The notes: generated by a model from the letters alone, not told the origin. Shown: positions 48,476 to 59,648, counted from the first letter of the stretch. The stretch is DNA of 64,000 nt from Kosakonia oryzae (GCF_001658025.2 NZ_CP014007.2:3410001-3474000), one strand, 5' to 3'. A program made the numbers and translations.

Positions 48476-49264
48476 ATGGCTCAACAAAACAGATGGTTAC
48501 TGCGCCTCGCTCCGTGGCTGCTGCCCGCCGGGATTGTGGTGGTCTGGCAAATCGCCTCATCTACCGGCTGGTTATCCACGCGCATCCTGCCTTCACCGGA
48601 AGGCGTCGTAAAAGCGTTCTGGACGCTGAGCGCCAGCGGCGAGTTGTGGCAGCATCTGGCCATCAGTTCGTGGCGGGCAGTGATTGGCTTCTCCATCGGC
48701 GGCTCGATTGGGTTGACGCTCGGGCTTATCAGCGGTCTGTCGCGCTGGGGAGAGCGCCTGCTGGATACGTCCATTCAGATGCTGCGAAATGTGCCGCATC
48801 TGGCGCTGATCCCGCTGGTGATTTTATGGTTCGGTATCGACGAGAGCGCCAAAATATTCCTCGTGGCGCTCGGTACGCTATTCCCCATCTATATCAACAC
48901 CTGGCATGGCATCCGCAATATTGATCAGGGTCTGCTGGAGATGGCACGCAGCTACGGCCTTTCGGGCTTAAGCCTTTTCATCCATGTGATCCTACCCGGC
49001 GCGCTACCGTCGATAATGGTGGGTGTGCGTTTTGCACTCGGTTTGATGTGGCTGACATTAATTGTGGCGGAAACCATTTCAGCCAACGCCGGGATCGGTT
49101 ACCTGGCGATGAACGCCCGCGAATTCCTGCAAACCGATGTCGTGGTGGTCGCCATTATTCTTTATGCCCTGCTTGGCAAACTGGCAGATGTCAGCACCCA
49201 ACTGCTGGAGCGCCTGTGGCTACGCTGGCATCCCGCTTACCACACCAAAGAGGTCACCGCATGA
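48476..49264 (+). CDS. ssuC: Aliphatic sulfonate ABC transporter permease SsuC
   Basis: 262 residues with about six membrane helices. The BPD-type EAA loop lies near residues 165-185 ([20 protein letters not shown]), which contacts SsuB. It starts 7 bp after ssuD and ends with an ATGA overlap onto ssuB. Confidence 0.96.
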   Translation: MAQQNRWLLRLAPWLLPAGIVVVWQIASSTGWLSTRILPSPEGVVKAFWTLSASGELWQHLAISSWRAVIGFSIGGSIGLTLGLISGLSRWGERLLDTSIQMLRNVPHLALIPLVILWFGIDESAKIFLVALGTLFPIYINTWHGIRNIDQGLLEMARSYGLSGLSLFIHVILPGALPSIMVGVRFALGLMWLTLIVAETISANAGIGYLAMNAREFLQTDVVVVAIILYALLGKLADVSTQLLERLWLRWHPAYHTKEVTA

Positions 49265-50037
49265 ATACTGCCCGACTGAATCAGGGGATCCCGTTGTTAC
49301 TCAACGGTGTCAGCAAACGTTACGGCAACAACCTGGTGCTGAATGCACTGGATTTGCATATCGCCGCCGGGCAGTTTATTGCCGTGGTGGGCCGCAGCGG
49401 CGGCGGGAAAAGCACACTGTTGCGCCTGCTGGCCGGGCTGGAGTCGCCTAATGGCGGAGCATTGCTGGCTGGCAATACACCGCTTGCAGAAATTCAGCAT
49501 GACACGCGCATGATGTTTCAGGATGCGCGCCTGCTGCCATGGAAATCGGTGATTGATAATGTCGGGCTGGGGTTGAAAGGCCGCTGGCGCGAAGCTGCAC
49601 AACAGGCGTTGCAGTCGGTGGGGCTGGAACATCGGGCCAGTGAGTGGCCTGCCGCCCTTTCCGGCGGGCAAAAACAGCGCGTCGCGCTGGCTCGCGCGCT
49701 GGTGCATCAACCGGGATTGTTATTGCTGGATGAGCCATTAGGCGCGCTGGATGCCTTAACCCGGCTGGAGATGCAGGCGCTGATCACCGAACTCTGGCAA
49801 CGCTATGGTTTTACCGTGGTGCTGGTGACGCATGATGTCAGTGAAGCGGTGGCGATGGCGGATCGCGTGTTATTAATAGAGGAAGGGAAAATCGGCCTCG
49901 ATTTGGCCATCGATGTGCCGCGCCCGCGCCGGCTGGGATCGGTAAGACTGGCGGAACTGGAAGAAGAGGTACTGAACCGGGTGATGAAACGCGGCGAGTC
50001 GGAAGCGACTGCATTGCCCCGGACTCGCCACGCTTAA
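49261..50037 (+). CDS. ssuB: Aliphatic sulfonate ABC transporter ATPase SsuB
   Basis: 258 residues. Walker A is GRSGGGKST (about 45-53), the Q-loop lies in [11 protein letters not shown], the signature is [15 protein letters not shown], Walker B is [12 protein letters not shown] and the switch His is in VTHDVSEA. The start at 49261 (MNTARLNQG) overlaps the ssuC stop; a longer frame from 49048 runs inside ssuC and is not real. Last gene of the operon. Confidence 0.96.
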   Translation: MNTARLNQGIPLLLNGVSKRYGNNLVLNALDLHIAAGQFIAVVGRSGGGKSTLLRLLAGLESPNGGALLAGNTPLAEIQHDTRMMFQDARLLPWKSVIDNVGLGLKGRWREAAQQALQSVGLEHRASEWPAALSGGQKQRVALARALVHQPGLLLLDEPLGALDALTRLEMQALITELWQRYGFTVVLVTHDVSEAVAMADRVLLIEEGKIGLDLAIDVPRPRRLGSVRLAELEEEVLNRVMKRGESEATALPRTRHA

Positions 50038-50047
50038 CCCGCTTTTT

Positions 50048-50078
50048 GCCCGATGGCGCGATGCTTATCGGACTTACG
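50048..50078 (+). repeat. REP-like element 1
   Basis: GCCCGATGGCGCGATGCTTA followed by TCGGACTTACG resembles the enterobacterial REP/PU consensus (GCC-GATG-CG...CTTATC-GGCCTAC). It lies just after ssuB. Confidence 0.6.
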
Positions 50079-50115
50079 AAATGAGCAGGCAGAAAGCCTG
50101 CCACGCTGAATAGCA

Positions 50116-50149
50116 GCCGGATGACGGCTGCGTCTTATCCAACCGATAG
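50116..50149 (+). repeat. REP-like element 2
   Basis: GCCGGATGACGGCTGCGTCT followed by TATCCAACCGATAG, same orientation as element 1, 68 bp further on. Together they form a BIME-like intergenic array between ssuB and pepN. Confidence 0.6.
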
Positions 50150-50150
50150 A

Positions 50151-50178
50151 GGCCCGGTAAGCACTGTGCCACCGGGCC
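50151..50178. terminator. Stem-loop between convergent ssuB and pepN
   Basis: GGCCCGGT pairs with ACCGGGCC across a 12-nt loop, 8 bp from the pepN stop. No U-tract, so it may be part of the REP array rather than a true terminator. Confidence 0.45.
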
Positions 50179-50186
50179 ATACAGCA

Positions 50187-52799
50187 TCACGCCAGCGCTT
50201 TGCTGACTTTCTCAAACAGATCGCCGGAGAGATTCGGCAGCGCTTTCAATTGTTCCAGCGCCGCACGCATCAGCGCCTGACGTTTGCTGTCGTAACGTTT
50301 CAGGCGGATCAGCGGCTCAATCAAACGCGAGGCCACCTGCGGGTTGCGGCTGTTCAGCTCGGTTAACATTTCCACCAGGAACTGATAGCCACTACCATCC
50401 TGCGCATGGAACGCCGCCGGGTTGCTGCCAGCAAAGGCGCCGATCAGCGAGCGAATGCGGTTCGGGTTGCTCAGGGAGAACGAGCGGTGTTTCAGCAGGC
50501 TGCGTACCGTTTCCAGCACGTTATCCGCCGGGCTTGTCGCCTGCAGGATGAACCATTTATCCATCACCAGACCGTCCTGATGCCACTTGTCATCATACTC
50601 CTGCATCAGCGCATCGCGGCACGGAAGCTGCGCGGCAACCGCAGCGGAGAGCGCGGCCAGCGCATCCGTCATATTGTCCGCATCGTGGTACTGCTGGCTG
50701 ACCAGTTTATCGGCCAGCTGCGCATCGCCGAACGCCAGGTAGCGCAGCGCGGTGTTACGCAGGGAGCGCTTGCCGATATCGGCATGTTCAACCTGGTAGC
50801 GGTCGAGTTTGTGAGCGTGATAAATCGCCAGGAACTCATCAGCCAGCTCTGTCGCCAGCGTGCGGGTTAACGCTTCGCGAACGGCGGCAATCGCCAGCGG
50901 ATCGATGATGTCAAACAGTTCGGCAATTTCATTCGCTGATGGCAGCGTGAGGATCTCAGCGGCCAGCGCCGGATCGATCTGCTCATCAAGCAAAATGGCG
51001 CGGAACGCGTCGGCAACATGCAGCGGCAGCGACAGCGCCTGGCCCTGCTGATGGCGCGCAACATTCAGTTTGATGTGCGTAGCCAGCAGGCTTTGCGCCG
51101 CGTCCCAACGCGAGAAATCGTTGCTGGCATGGCGCATCAGGAAGGTTAGCTGCTGATCGCTCCATTTATATTCCAGTTTCACCGGCGCAGAAAACTCACG
51201 CAGCAGCGATGGCACCGGCTGGAAGTAGACATTGTCGAAAATAAAGGTTTGCTCGGCCTGAGTGACATTCAGCACATGATGAACCGGATGACCATCTTTC
51301 TGCAGCGGGATGACTTTGCCTTCGTTATCGTACAGCTCGATATCGAACGGAATGTGCAGCGGTTGTTTCTCCTGCTGCTCGGCGGTTGGCGGCGTGCGCT
51401 GGCTGATGGTCAGCGTGTACTGCTCGGTATTCGGGTTGTAATCGTCAGACACCGTTACAATCGGCGTACCGGCCTGGCTGTACCAGCGGCGGAAATGCGA
51501 CAGATCGACATTCGACGCATCTTCCATCGCCTGCACGAAGTCGTCACAAGTTGCTGCGCTGCCATCATGACGTTCAAAGTAGAGCTGCATCCCTTTCTGG
51601 AAATTCGCTTCGCCAAGCAGCGTGTGCATCATGCGGATCACTTCAGCGCCCTTTTCGTACACCGTCAGGGTATAGAAGTTATTCATTTCAATAACTTTGT
51701 CCGGACGGATCGGGTGTGCCATCGGGCTGGCGTCTTCGGCGAATTGCAGGCCGCGCATGGTGCGAACGTTGTTAATGCGGTTAACCGCGCGGGAACCCAG
51801 ATCGGAGCTGAACTCCTGGTCGCGGAAAACCGTCAGCCCCTCTTTCAGGCTGAGCTGGAACCAGTCGCGACAGGTCACACGGTTGCCGGTCCAGTTGTGA
51901 AAATATTCGTGGCCGATAACGCGCTCAATATCGAGATAGTCTTTATCCGTAGCGGTATCTGTGCGGGCGAGAACGTATTTAGAGTTGAAGATATTCAGCC
52001 CCTTGTTCTCCATCGCCCCCATATTAAAGAAGTCGACAGCGACGATCATATAGATGTCGAGATCGTATTCCAGACCGAAACGCTGCTCATCCCACTTCAT
52101 CGAGTTTTTCAGCGAAGTCATCGCCCACGGCGCGCGATCGAGGTTACCGCGATCGACATACAGCTCCAGCGCAACTTCACGCCCGGAGCGGGTAGTAAAG
52201 GTATCGCGCAGGACGTCAAAATCACCGGCCACCAGCGCAAACAGATAGCACGGTTTCGGGAACGGATCCTGCCACTGTACCCAGTGACGGCCATTCTCCA
52301 GCTCGCCCTGCGCCACGCGGTTGCCGTTCGACAGCAGGAACGGGTAGCGGGATTTATCGGCGATCAGTTTGGTGGTAAAGCGGGCCAGCACGTCCGGGCG
52401 ATCGAGATACCAGGTAATATGGCGGAAACCTTCGGCTTCACACTGCGTGCACAGCGCTTCGCCGGACTGGTAAAGCCCTTCCAGCGCGGTATTCGCCGCA
52501 GGGCTGATCTCATTCACAATACGCAGAGTAAAGCGTTCCGGCAGGCCATCGAGAACCAACTGGGAGCCTTCTTCTTTATAGTTGGTCCAGGGTTCATCAT
52601 TGACATGCACTGAAATCAGTTTCAGCTCGCCGCCATCAAGGCGCAGCGGCGTCGCAGAGGCGCTATGGCGTGACACGGTACTTAATGCGGTAACGACGGT
52701 TTTTGCGGCATCAAGATCAAAGGTCAAGTCAATATCGCTAATCAGGTAATCCGGCGCACGGTAATCGTGGCGGTATTTGGCTTGTGGCTGTTGTGTCAT
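50187..52799 (-). CDS. pepN: Aminopeptidase N
   Basis: M1 zinc aminopeptidase, 870 residues as in E. coli, the major cytosolic aminopeptidase. The substrate N-terminus motif GAMENKG lies at about 261-267 and the zinc motif HEYFHNWTGNR at about 297-307, with the distant Glu in SLKEGLTVFRDQEF. The four-domain M1 layout is complete. Divergent from pncB. Confidence 0.97.
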   Translation of the reverse strand: MTQQPQAKYRHDYRAPDYLISDIDLTFDLDAAKTVVTALSTVSRHSASATPLRLDGGELKLISVHVNDEPWTNYKEEGSQLVLDGLPERFTLRIVNEISPAANTALEGLYQSGEALCTQCEAEGFRHITWYLDRPDVLARFTTKLIADKSRYPFLLSNGNRVAQGELENGRHWVQWQDPFPKPCYLFALVAGDFDVLRDTFTTRSGREVALELYVDRGNLDRAPWAMTSLKNSMKWDEQRFGLEYDLDIYMIVAVDFFNMGAMENKGLNIFNSKYVLARTDTATDKDYLDIERVIGHEYFHNWTGNRVTCRDWFQLSLKEGLTVFRDQEFSSDLGSRAVNRINNVRTMRGLQFAEDASPMAHPIRPDKVIEMNNFYTLTVYEKGAEVIRMMHTLLGEANFQKGMQLYFERHDGSAATCDDFVQAMEDASNVDLSHFRRWYSQAGTPIVTVSDDYNPNTEQYTLTISQRTPPTAEQQEKQPLHIPFDIELYDNEGKVIPLQKDGHPVHHVLNVTQAEQTFIFDNVYFQPVPSLLREFSAPVKLEYKWSDQQLTFLMRHASNDFSRWDAAQSLLATHIKLNVARHQQGQALSLPLHVADAFRAILLDEQIDPALAAEILTLPSANEIAELFDIIDPLAIAAVREALTRTLATELADEFLAIYHAHKLDRYQVEHADIGKRSLRNTALRYLAFGDAQLADKLVSQQYHDADNMTDALAALSAAVAAQLPCRDALMQEYDDKWHQDGLVMDKWFILQATSPADNVLETVRSLLKHRSFSLSNPNRIRSLIGAFAGSNPAAFHAQDGSGYQFLVEMLTELNSRNPQVASRLIEPLIRLKRYDSKRQALMRAALEQLKALPNLSGDLFEKVSKALA

Positions 52800-52972
52800 A
52801 AAAAACCTTTAGCATCTTCTGTTTGGTTACGACTCCAGTCTATTCCGGTTGCCCAAATCGCGCCATGTAGAATGTTCATCTTTTCAGAGGGAAAAGCTCT
52901 GCTTGCTACATTTTTATAACAAGGGGCACAAAATGCCATCGACCCTTTCAGCACGATATGGTGTGATCAGGG

Positions 52973-53000
52973 TTCAATAACCTGGTAAACAAGGTATACT
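52973..53000 (+). promoter_or_regulatory. Candidate pncB promoter
   Basis: -10 TATACT (52995-53000) with a weak -35 TTCAAT (52973-52978), 16-bp spacing, just upstream of the NadR box. Confidence 0.5.
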
Positions 53001-53017
53001 CCAGCGACGACCTGCTT

Positions 53018-53035
53018 TGTTTATTGTACTAAACG
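53018..53035 (+). promoter_or_regulatory. NadR operator of pncB
   Basis: TGTTTA-TTGTAC-TAAACG matches the NadR box TGTTTA-N6-TAAACA at 11 of 12 arm positions. NadR represses pncB when NAD is plentiful. Confidence 0.85.
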
Positions 53036-53063
53036 CTCCTGTAAGAGGATGCTACTGCGCACC

Positions 53064-54266
53064 ATGACTCAACTCGCTTTCCCTGGTCTGCAAACGCTGC
53101 TGGATACCGACGCCTATAAGCTGCATATGCAGCAAGCGGTGTTCCATCATTATTATGACGTGCACGTCACGGCTGAATTCCGCTGCCGCGGCGACGATCT
53201 GCTGGGTATCTACGCCGATGCTATCCGCGAACAAGTTGATGCGATGCGGCATCTGCGCTTGCAGGATGACGAGTATCGGTGGCTCTCCGGCCTCCCCTTC
53301 TTCAAAATCGATTACCTCAACTGGCTGCGGAAGTTTCGTTACGACCCGCAACAGGTAACGATCACCAATGATAACGGCAAGCTGCATATCCGCCTTTCCG
53401 GGCCGTGGCGTGAAGTCATTATGTGGGAAGTTCCGCTGCTGGCAGTGATCAGTGAAGTGGTTCACCGCTGCCGCTCGCCGCAGGCTGGCGTGCAGCAGGC
53501 TCTGCTGCATCTGGAAGAAAAACTGGCGGATTTTGCTGTTCGCTCAGAACAGTTGGACATGTCCGGTTTCCGGCTGATGGATTTCGGCACCCGCCGTCGC
53601 TTCTCCCGCGATGTGCAGCAAGCGATTGTGGAACGTCTGCAACAGGAACCGTGGTTTATCGGTACCAGCAATTACGATCTGGCGCGTCGCCTGTCGCTGA
53701 CGCCAATGGGCACGCAGGCGCATGAATGGTTCCAGGCGCACCAGCAAATCAGCCCGGATCTGGCCACCAGCCAGCGTGCGGCATTAGCTGCATGGCTGGA
53801 TGAGTATCCCAATCAGTTAGGGATTGCGCTGACCGACTGCATTACGATGGATGCGTTTTTACGCGACTTCGGTGCGGAATTCGCCACGCGTTACCAGGGC
53901 CTGCGCCACGATTCAGGCGATCCGGTCGAATGGGGCGAAAAAGCCATTGCCCATTATGAAAAACTCGGTATCGATCCGCTGTCGAAGACGCTGATTTTCT
54001 CCGATAACCTCGATCTGACAAAAGCGCTCGATCTTTATCGTCACTTTGCCTCCCGCATTAAACTCGGTTTTGGCATCGGGACACGCCTCACCTGCGATAT
54101 TCCGGGCGTGAAGCCGCTGAATATTGTTATCAAGCTGGTGGAGTGTAACGGAAAGCCAGTGGCGAAATTATCTGACAGCCCCGGCAAAACCATCTGCCAC
54201 GATAAAGCCTTCGTCCGCGCGCTGCGCGAAGCCTTTGACCTGCCGCAGGTCAGAAAGGCCAGCTAA
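53064..54266 (+). CDS. pncB: Nicotinate phosphoribosyltransferase
   Basis: Salvages nicotinate to nicotinate mononucleotide for NAD synthesis. 400 residues. It begins [20 protein letters not shown]; the [12 protein letters not shown] motif, the phosphorylated His region [10 protein letters not shown] and the PRPP-site GLRHDSGDP are all present. The ATG at 53064 gives the E. coli length; an ATG five codons earlier (53049) is possible but AGAGG abuts it. NadR-controlled. Confidence 0.95.
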   Translation: MTQLAFPGLQTLLDTDAYKLHMQQAVFHHYYDVHVTAEFRCRGDDLLGIYADAIREQVDAMRHLRLQDDEYRWLSGLPFFKIDYLNWLRKFRYDPQQVTITNDNGKLHIRLSGPWREVIMWEVPLLAVISEVVHRCRSPQAGVQQALLHLEEKLADFAVRSEQLDMSGFRLMDFGTRRRFSRDVQQAIVERLQQEPWFIGTSNYDLARRLSLTPMGTQAHEWFQAHQQISPDLATSQRAALAAWLDEYPNQLGIALTDCITMDAFLRDFGAEFATRYQGLRHDSGDPVEWGEKAIAHYEKLGIDPLSKTLIFSDNLDLTKALDLYRHFASRIKLGFGIGTRLTCDIPGVKPLNIVIKLVECNGKPVAKLSDSPGKTICHDKAFVRALREAFDLPQVRKAS

Positions 54267-54270
54267 TCAC

Positions 54271-54298
54271 AAGGGAGCCGACGGCTCCCTTCTTTTTT
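54271..54298 (+). terminator. pncB terminator
   Basis: AAGGGAGCC, loop GAC, GGCTCCCTT, then CTTTTTT. Confidence 0.92.
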
Positions 54299-54427
54299 CC
54301 GATAATTTATTAATGCTTCCTTGCTAATTCTGCTTGTCTGATGGCGCACGCCAGGTAACATAGAAAACCCCGTCTTTTTGGGCGGACAAAGTGTTTATTT
54401 TTTCCGACTATTAATAGAGAGAATATT

Positions 54428-55828
54428 ATGAGCGTTGTGCCTGTAGCCGACGTATTCCATGGCCGCGTTGCCGTTGACAGTGAAGTCACCGTGCGCGGAT
54501 GGGTACGCACCCGCCGAGATTCTAAAGCTGGTATCTCCTTCCTCGCCGTTTATGACGGCTCCTGCTTTAATCCTGTACAGGCCGTTATTAATAATTCTCT
54601 GCCCAATTACAATCAGGACGTTTTGCGTCTGACCACCGGTTGCTCAGTGATCGTCACCGGTAAAGTGGTTGCGTCTCCGGGTGAAGGTCAGAGTCTGGAA
54701 ATTCAGGCCACCTCCGTTGAAGTGACCGGCTGGGTTGAAGATCCGGATACCTATCCGATGGCGGCAAAGCGCCACAGCATTGAGTATCTGCGTGAAGTTG
54801 CGCACCTGCGTCCGCGCACCAACCTGATTGGCGCGGTAGCCCGTGTTCGCCATACGCTGGCGCAGGCACTGCATCGTTTCTTCGACGAGCAGGGTTTCTT
54901 CTGGGTCTCCTCACCGCTGATTACCGCATCGGATACCGAAGGCGCCGGCGAAATGTTCCGCGTCTCCACGCTGGACATGGAAAACCTGCCGCGTACTGCA
55001 GAAGGCAAAGTCGATTTTGATAAGGACTTTTTCGGCAAAGAAGCTTTTCTGACCGTTTCTGGCCAGTTGAACGCCGAAACTTATGCCTGCGCACTGTCAA
55101 AAGTGTATACCTTCGGCCCAACCTTCCGCGCTGAAAACTCCAACACCAGCCGCCATCTGGCAGAGTTCTGGATGCTGGAACCGGAAATGGCATTCGCCGA
55201 CCTCGACGATAACGCCCGTCTGGCAGAAGCCATGCTGAAATATGCCTTCAAAGCGGTGCTGGAAGAGCGTCTCGACGATCTGAAGTTCTTTGAGGAACGT
55301 GTCGATAAAGACGCAATTGGCCGTCTTGAGCGTTTCATCGCAGCGGATTTCGCGCAGGTGGACTACACCGACGCCGTCGCTATTCTTGAAAAATGCGGCG
55401 AGAAATTCGAGAACCCGGTTTACTGGGGCGTTGACCTGGCCTCCGAGCATGAACGCTATCTGGCAGAGAAACACTTTAAAGCGCCGGTGGTGGTGAAAAA
55501 CTACCCGAAAGATATTAAAGCATTCTATATGCGCCTGAACGATGACGGTAAAACCGTTGCCGCGATGGACGTGCTGGCTCCGGGCATCGGTGAAATCATC
55601 GGTGGTTCGCAGCGTGAGGAGCGTCTTGATGTACTGGATGCGCGTATGGCCGAAATGGGTCTGAATAAAGAGGACTACTGGTGGTATCGCGATCTGCGCC
55701 GTTACGGCACGGTTCCACACTCTGGTTTCGGTCTCGGCTTCGAGCGTCTGATCGCCTATGTCACTGGCGTACAGAACGTTCGTGACGTGATTCCGTTCCC
55801 GCGCACGCCACGCAGCGCGACATTCTGA
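54428..55828 (+). CDS. asnS: Asparaginyl-tRNA synthetase
   Basis: Class IIb aminoacyl-tRNA synthetase, 466 residues. The OB-fold anticodon-binding domain occupies about 15-105 and the catalytic domain about 130-466. Motif 2 is in [20 protein letters not shown] and motif 3 in [12 protein letters not shown]. The ATG at 54428 is preceded by AGAGAG. Monocistronic, as in E. coli, with its own terminator. Confidence 0.97.
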   Translation: MSVVPVADVFHGRVAVDSEVTVRGWVRTRRDSKAGISFLAVYDGSCFNPVQAVINNSLPNYNQDVLRLTTGCSVIVTGKVVASPGEGQSLEIQATSVEVTGWVEDPDTYPMAAKRHSIEYLREVAHLRPRTNLIGAVARVRHTLAQALHRFFDEQGFFWVSSPLITASDTEGAGEMFRVSTLDMENLPRTAEGKVDFDKDFFGKEAFLTVSGQLNAETYACALSKVYTFGPTFRAENSNTSRHLAEFWMLEPEMAFADLDDNARLAEAMLKYAFKAVLEERLDDLKFFEERVDKDAIGRLERFIAADFAQVDYTDAVAILEKCGEKFENPVYWGVDLASEHERYLAEKHFKAPVVVKNYPKDIKAFYMRLNDDGKTVAAMDVLAPGIGEIIGGSQREERLDVLDARMAEMGLNKEDYWWYRDLRRYGTVPHSGFGLGFERLIAYVTGVQNVRDVIPFPRTPRSATF

Positions 55829-55835
55829 TAAACAG

Positions 55836-55864
55836 AAAAGGCCAGCTTCCGCGCTGGCCTTTTT
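55836..55864 (+). terminator. asnS terminator
   Basis: AAAAGGCCAGC, loop TTCCGC, GCTGGCCTTTTT. Confidence 0.92.
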
Positions 55865-56218
55865 CTTATCCTTTTCCTGTCAACCTTCGTTAACAACTTT
55901 TCGACATCATCGTCGGCAATCCTGCCATCCTTACCTTTCTTTGCGCATTTTTACGGCTGAAATAACTCTGTACAAAAAACACCCCGTCGAGTTATTGCGG
56001 GATATGTCTGACTGTTAATTAGCACATTTGGACAAAAAATATACAGCTATCCAGACGGCTAAATCCTGTTATAAGAAAAAGCAAGATGAGAATGGTTCCA
56101 TACCAGGGAAAGACATTATCTCAATTAAATATAAGTAATTCATATAAATAGGAATGGAAGTGCCGTTTTTATCAGCGGTTGGTGCTGAACTTTGAGATGG
56201 TTCACAAAGTTCCCGTAA
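55865..56218. other. AT-rich upstream part of the ompF control region
   Basis: About 350 bp with no recognisable gene. In E. coli the distal OmpR site and IHF sites that bend this DNA lie here; I could not assign single boxes with confidence. Confidence 0.45.
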
Positions 56219-56320
56219 ATTCATACTTTTTTACACAATATTTCTTTTTGTTACCGCTTTAAGACATTTGTAGCACTTTCAGGCTAGCGAAACGATTATA
56301 TGTTTGGAAAGATGCCTCTC
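56219..56320 (+). promoter_or_regulatory. ompF promoter with OmpR-binding sites
   Basis: AT-rich segment 56219-56281 aligns with E. coli F1-F2-F3 OmpR boxes; the F3 part TTTGTAGCACTTTCAGGCTA is nearly identical. It is followed by TAGCGAAACG and -10 AAAGAT (56308-56313), with transcription expected near 56321. Confidence 0.8.
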
Positions 56321-56394
56321 AGACACAGAAAGACACCAAACTCTCATCAATAGTTCCGTAAATTTTTATTGACGGAAATTATTGGCGGCAGTGG

Positions 56395-56440
56395 CAGGTG
56401 TCCAAAAAAAACCAATGAGGGTAATAAATAATGATGAAGC
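56395..56440 (+). promoter_or_regulatory. MicF sRNA pairing region in ompF mRNA
   Basis: The leader end GGTGTC, an A-run, ATGAGGGTAATAAATA and ATGATG closely match the E. coli ompF ribosome-binding region bound by MicF. The sRNA gene itself is not in the window. Confidence 0.65.
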
Positions 56441-57561
56441 GCAATATCCTGGCAGTGGTTATCCCTGCCCTGCTGGTAGCGGGTGCAGCTAACGCTGCTG
56501 AGATCTATAACAAAGATGGCAACAAAGTAGATATCTACGGTAAAGCAGTAGGTCTGCACTACTTCTCTAAAGACAACGGCGACAACAGCTACGGCGGCAA
56601 TGGCGATCAGACTTACGCTCGTCTGGGCTTTAAAGGCGAAACAAAAATCAACGACCAGTTGACTGGTTACGGCCAGTGGGAATACAACTTCCAGGGCAAC
56701 AACTCTGAAGGCGGTACTGATGCTCAAGATGGTAACAAAACCCGTCTGGCATTTGCAGGTCTGAAAGCTGGCGATTTAGGTTCTTTCGACTACGGTCGTA
56801 ACTACGGTCTGGTATACGATGCAATTGGCGTAACTGACATGCTGCCAGAATTCGGTGGCGACACTGGTGCCAGCGATAACTTCTTCGCAGGCCGTAACGG
56901 TGGTCTGGCTACTTACCGTAACAGCAACTTCTTCGGTCTGGTTGACGGCCTGAACTTCGGCGTTCAGTACCTGGGTAAAAACGAGCGTGCAACTTCCCTG
57001 ACTGATGATGCAAACGACATTACACGTTCCAACGGCGACGGCTGGGCTTCTTCTGTAAGCTACGACTTCAACGGTTTCGGTATCGTTGGTGCTTACGGCG
57101 CGGCTGACCGTACTAACGTACAGCAGGCTCTGAAAGATTACGGTACTTCTGGCGAAAAAGCTGAGCAGTGGGCTGTTGGTCTGAAATATGACGCAAACAA
57201 CATCTACCTGGCCGCTCTGTATGAAGAAACCCACAACGCAACTCGCCTGAAAACCAAACTGCCAAGCGGTGTTGCACAGAATGGTTACCTGAACAAAACT
57301 CAGGACTTCTCTGTTGTAGCACAGTACCAGTTCGACTTCGGTCTGCGTCCGTCCATCGCTTACTACAAATCTAAAGCGAAAGATGTTGAAGGCATTGGCA
57401 GCGAAGATTTCATCAACTACGTAGAAGTGGGCGCAACCTACTACTTCAACAAAAACATGTCCACCTATGTTGACTACATCATCAACCAGATTGATAAAGA
57501 CAACAAACTGGGCGTAGGTTCTGACGACACCGTTGCAGTTGGTATCGTTTACCAGTTCTAA
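56431..57561 (+). CDS. ompF: Outer-membrane porin OmpF
   Basis: Trimeric 16-strand porin for small hydrophilic solutes. 376 residues (362 in E. coli), so some surface loops are longer. The signal peptide is residues 1-22 (ending GAANA), the mature start [16 protein letters not shown], the constriction loop contains MLPEFGGDT, and the last residue is Phe. Position between asnS and aspC, the OmpR region and the MicF site support ompF rather than ompC. The two adjacent ATGs are as in E. coli. Strong codon bias. Confidence 0.95.
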   Translation: MMKRNILAVVIPALLVAGAANAAEIYNKDGNKVDIYGKAVGLHYFSKDNGDNSYGGNGDQTYARLGFKGETKINDQLTGYGQWEYNFQGNNSEGGTDAQDGNKTRLAFAGLKAGDLGSFDYGRNYGLVYDAIGVTDMLPEFGGDTGASDNFFAGRNGGLATYRNSNFFGLVDGLNFGVQYLGKNERATSLTDDANDITRSNGDGWASSVSYDFNGFGIVGAYGAADRTNVQQALKDYGTSGEKAEQWAVGLKYDANNIYLAALYEETHNATRLKTKLPSGVAQNGYLNKTQDFSVVAQYQFDFGLRPSIAYYKSKAKDVEGIGSEDFINYVEVGATYYFNKNMSTYVDYIINQIDKDNKLGVGSDDTVAVGIVYQF

Positions 57562-57592
57562 TCAGTCACCCCTCGACTGTTATATGCATATC

Positions 57593-57618
57593 AAACAGGG
57601 CTCCGGCCCTGTTTTTTT
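57593..57618 (+). terminator. ompF terminator
   Basis: AAACAGGGC, loop TCCG, GCCCTGTTT, then TTTTT. Confidence 0.92.
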
Positions 57619-57748
57619 ATGCCTGAAACAAAAATGCCGACGACTTTTGAAAAGCATCGTGCTTTTTATCGCAAACGGTTGGCAATTCGTGCGTCAGCCG
57701 TTACCCTGATAGCGGATCTCCCTTCTGTCATCAAAATGGAACCTCGTC

Positions 57749-58939
57749 ATGTTTGAGAATATAACCGCTGCCCCTGCCGACCCTATTCTGGGTCTGGCCG
57801 ATCTGTTTCGCGCCGATGAACGCCCCAATAAAATCAACTTAGGGATCGGTGTTTATAAAGATGAAACCGGCAAGACCCCGGTATTAACCAGCGTGAAGAA
57901 AGCAGAACAGTACCTGCTGGAAAATGAAGCCACCAAGAACTACCTCAGCATCGATGGTATTCCTGAGTTTGGCCGTTGCACCCAGGAACTGCTGTTCGGC
58001 AAAGGCAGCGCGATTATCAATGACAAACGTGCACGTACCGCACAGACTCCGGGCGGCACCGGCGGGCTGCGCGTCGCGGCAGATTTCCTGGCCAAAAACA
58101 CCGCCGTTAAGCGCGTCTGGGTAAGCAATCCAAGCTGGCCGAACCATAAGGGCGTCTTCAACTCCGCTGGCCTCGAAGTCTGCGAATATAACTATTACGA
58201 TGCGCAGAACCACGCGCTGGATTTCGACGGTATGCTGGCGAGCCTGAACAATGCGCAGGCTGGCGATGTGGTGCTGTTCCATGGTTGCTGCCATAACCCG
58301 ACGGGTATCGATCCTACGCTTGAGCAGTGGGAAACGCTGGCGAAACTCTCCATTGAGAAAGGCTGGTTGCCGCTGTTCGATTTCGCCTATCAGGGGTTTG
58401 CCCGCGGTCTGGAAGAAGATGCTGAAGGCCTGCGCGCGTTTGCTGCGCTGCATAAAGAGTTTCTCGTCGCCAGCTCATTCTCCAAAAACTTCGGTCTGTA
58501 TAGCGAGCGTGTCGGTGCCTGTACGCTGGTCGCGGCGGATGCAGAAAACGCCGATCGCGCCTTCAGCCAAATGAAATCCGTGATCCGCGCCAACTACTCT
58601 AACCCACCGGCACACGGCGCTTCTATCGTGGCAACCATTCTCAGCAATGACGCACTACGCGCGATCTGGGAACAGGAGCTGACCGATATGCGCCAGCGTA
58701 TTCAGCGTATGCGCCTGCTGTTTGTGAATACGCTGCAGGAGAAAGGGGCAAACCGCGATTTCAGCTTTATTACCCGTCAGAACGGTATGTTTTCGTTCAG
58801 CGGCCTGACCAAAGAGCAGGTGCTGCGTCTGCGCGAAGAGTTTGGCATTTACGCTGTCGCTTCCGGGCGTATCAACGTTGCAGGTATGACGCCGGATAAT
58901 ATGTCGCCGCTGTGCGAAGCGATTGTCGCCGTACTGTAA
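57749..58939 (+). CDS. aspC: Aspartate aminotransferase
   Basis: PLP-dependent fold-type I transaminase, aspartate plus 2-oxoglutarate to oxaloacetate plus glutamate. 396 residues. The PLP Lys lies in [15 protein letters not shown] (about residue 246), Asn in CCHNPTG and Arg in SGRINVAGM (about 374). Monocistronic, between ompF and gloC. Confidence 0.97.
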   Translation: MFENITAAPADPILGLADLFRADERPNKINLGIGVYKDETGKTPVLTSVKKAEQYLLENEATKNYLSIDGIPEFGRCTQELLFGKGSAIINDKRARTAQTPGGTGGLRVAADFLAKNTAVKRVWVSNPSWPNHKGVFNSAGLEVCEYNYYDAQNHALDFDGMLASLNNAQAGDVVLFHGCCHNPTGIDPTLEQWETLAKLSIEKGWLPLFDFAYQGFARGLEEDAEGLRAFAALHKEFLVASSFSKNFGLYSERVGACTLVAADAENADRAFSQMKSVIRANYSNPPAHGASIVATILSNDALRAIWEQELTDMRQRIQRMRLLFVNTLQEKGANRDFSFITRQNGMFSFSGLTKEQVLRLREEFGIYAVASGRINVAGMTPDNMSPLCEAIVAVL

Positions 58940-58955
58940 AATGTAACGCATACAG

Positions 58956-58982
58956 AAAGGGTCGCCGAAGCGACCCTTTTTT
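58956..58982. terminator. Terminator between convergent aspC and gloC
   Basis: AAAGGGTCGC, loop CGAA, GCGACCCTTT, then TTT on the plus strand; the A-run on the other side would also serve the minus strand. Confidence 0.92.
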
Positions 58983-58984
58983 AT

Positions 58985-59632
58985 TTACCACACCGGTAAT
59001 TCATCCTGCAGGAACGGGTTGTGCAGCCGTTCATTGCCCAGCGTCGACATTGGCCCGTGTCCAGGAATAAAGGTAACGTCATCGCCAAGAGGCAGTAATT
59101 TACGTTTGATTGAATCAATCAACTGCGCATGATTCCCCTGCGGGAAATCGCTGCGCCCAACACCGCCTTTAAAGATCACATCGCCAGAAACCAGCAAACG
59201 CGACTGCGCATCAAAAAACACCACATGTCCCGGCGTATGACCCGGGCAATGCAATACTTGCAATGTCACCTTACCGACGGTAACCGTATCGCCTTCATTT
59301 AACCAGCGGTCGGGCGTCAGCGGTAGGCAATCATCCAGACCAAACATCCGGCTTTGGGCGGGCAGCCCCTGCAACCAGAACTCATCATTTTTTTCCGGGC
59401 CAATAATCGGCACACCGTAATGCTGCGCCACTTCGGCTGCCGCACCCACATGATCAAGATGACCATGCGTGAGCAGAACTTGCGTCAGCGTCACGCTGGA
59501 AGCATCCACTTCGGCGATAATACGCTGTGCATCGCCGCCAGGATCGACCACGGCGGCAAGTTGAGTCTGTTCACACCAGATTAACGAACAATTCTGTGAG
59601 AACGCGGTAACCGGAATAATACGATAGTTCAT
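58985..59632 (-). CDS. gloC: Hydroxyacylglutathione hydrolase GloC (YcbL)
   Basis: Type II glyoxalase of the metallo-beta-lactamase fold, 215 residues. It hydrolyses S-lactoylglutathione. Metal ligands are in [23 protein letters not shown] and PGHGP. The start [14 protein letters not shown] at 59632 gives the known length; an 18-codon upstream frame overlaps mepK and is unsupported. It follows mepK by 16 bp, a likely operon. Confidence 0.95.
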   Translation of the reverse strand: MNYRIIPVTAFSQNCSLIWCEQTQLAAVVDPGGDAQRIIAEVDASSVTLTQVLLTHGHLDHVGAAAEVAQHYGVPIIGPEKNDEFWLQGLPAQSRMFGLDDCLPLTPDRWLNEGDTVTVGKVTLQVLHCPGHTPGHVVFFDAQSRLLVSGDVIFKGGVGRSDFPQGNHAQLIDSIKRKLLPLGDDVTFIPGHGPMSTLGNERLHNPFLQDELPVW

Positions 59633-59648
59633 ACTGCTCCTCTGAGGT

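Noticed and set aside
51249-52613. 454-codon plus-strand frame opposite pepN
   Set aside because: Antisense shadow of a fully conserved gene; no domain or start signal.
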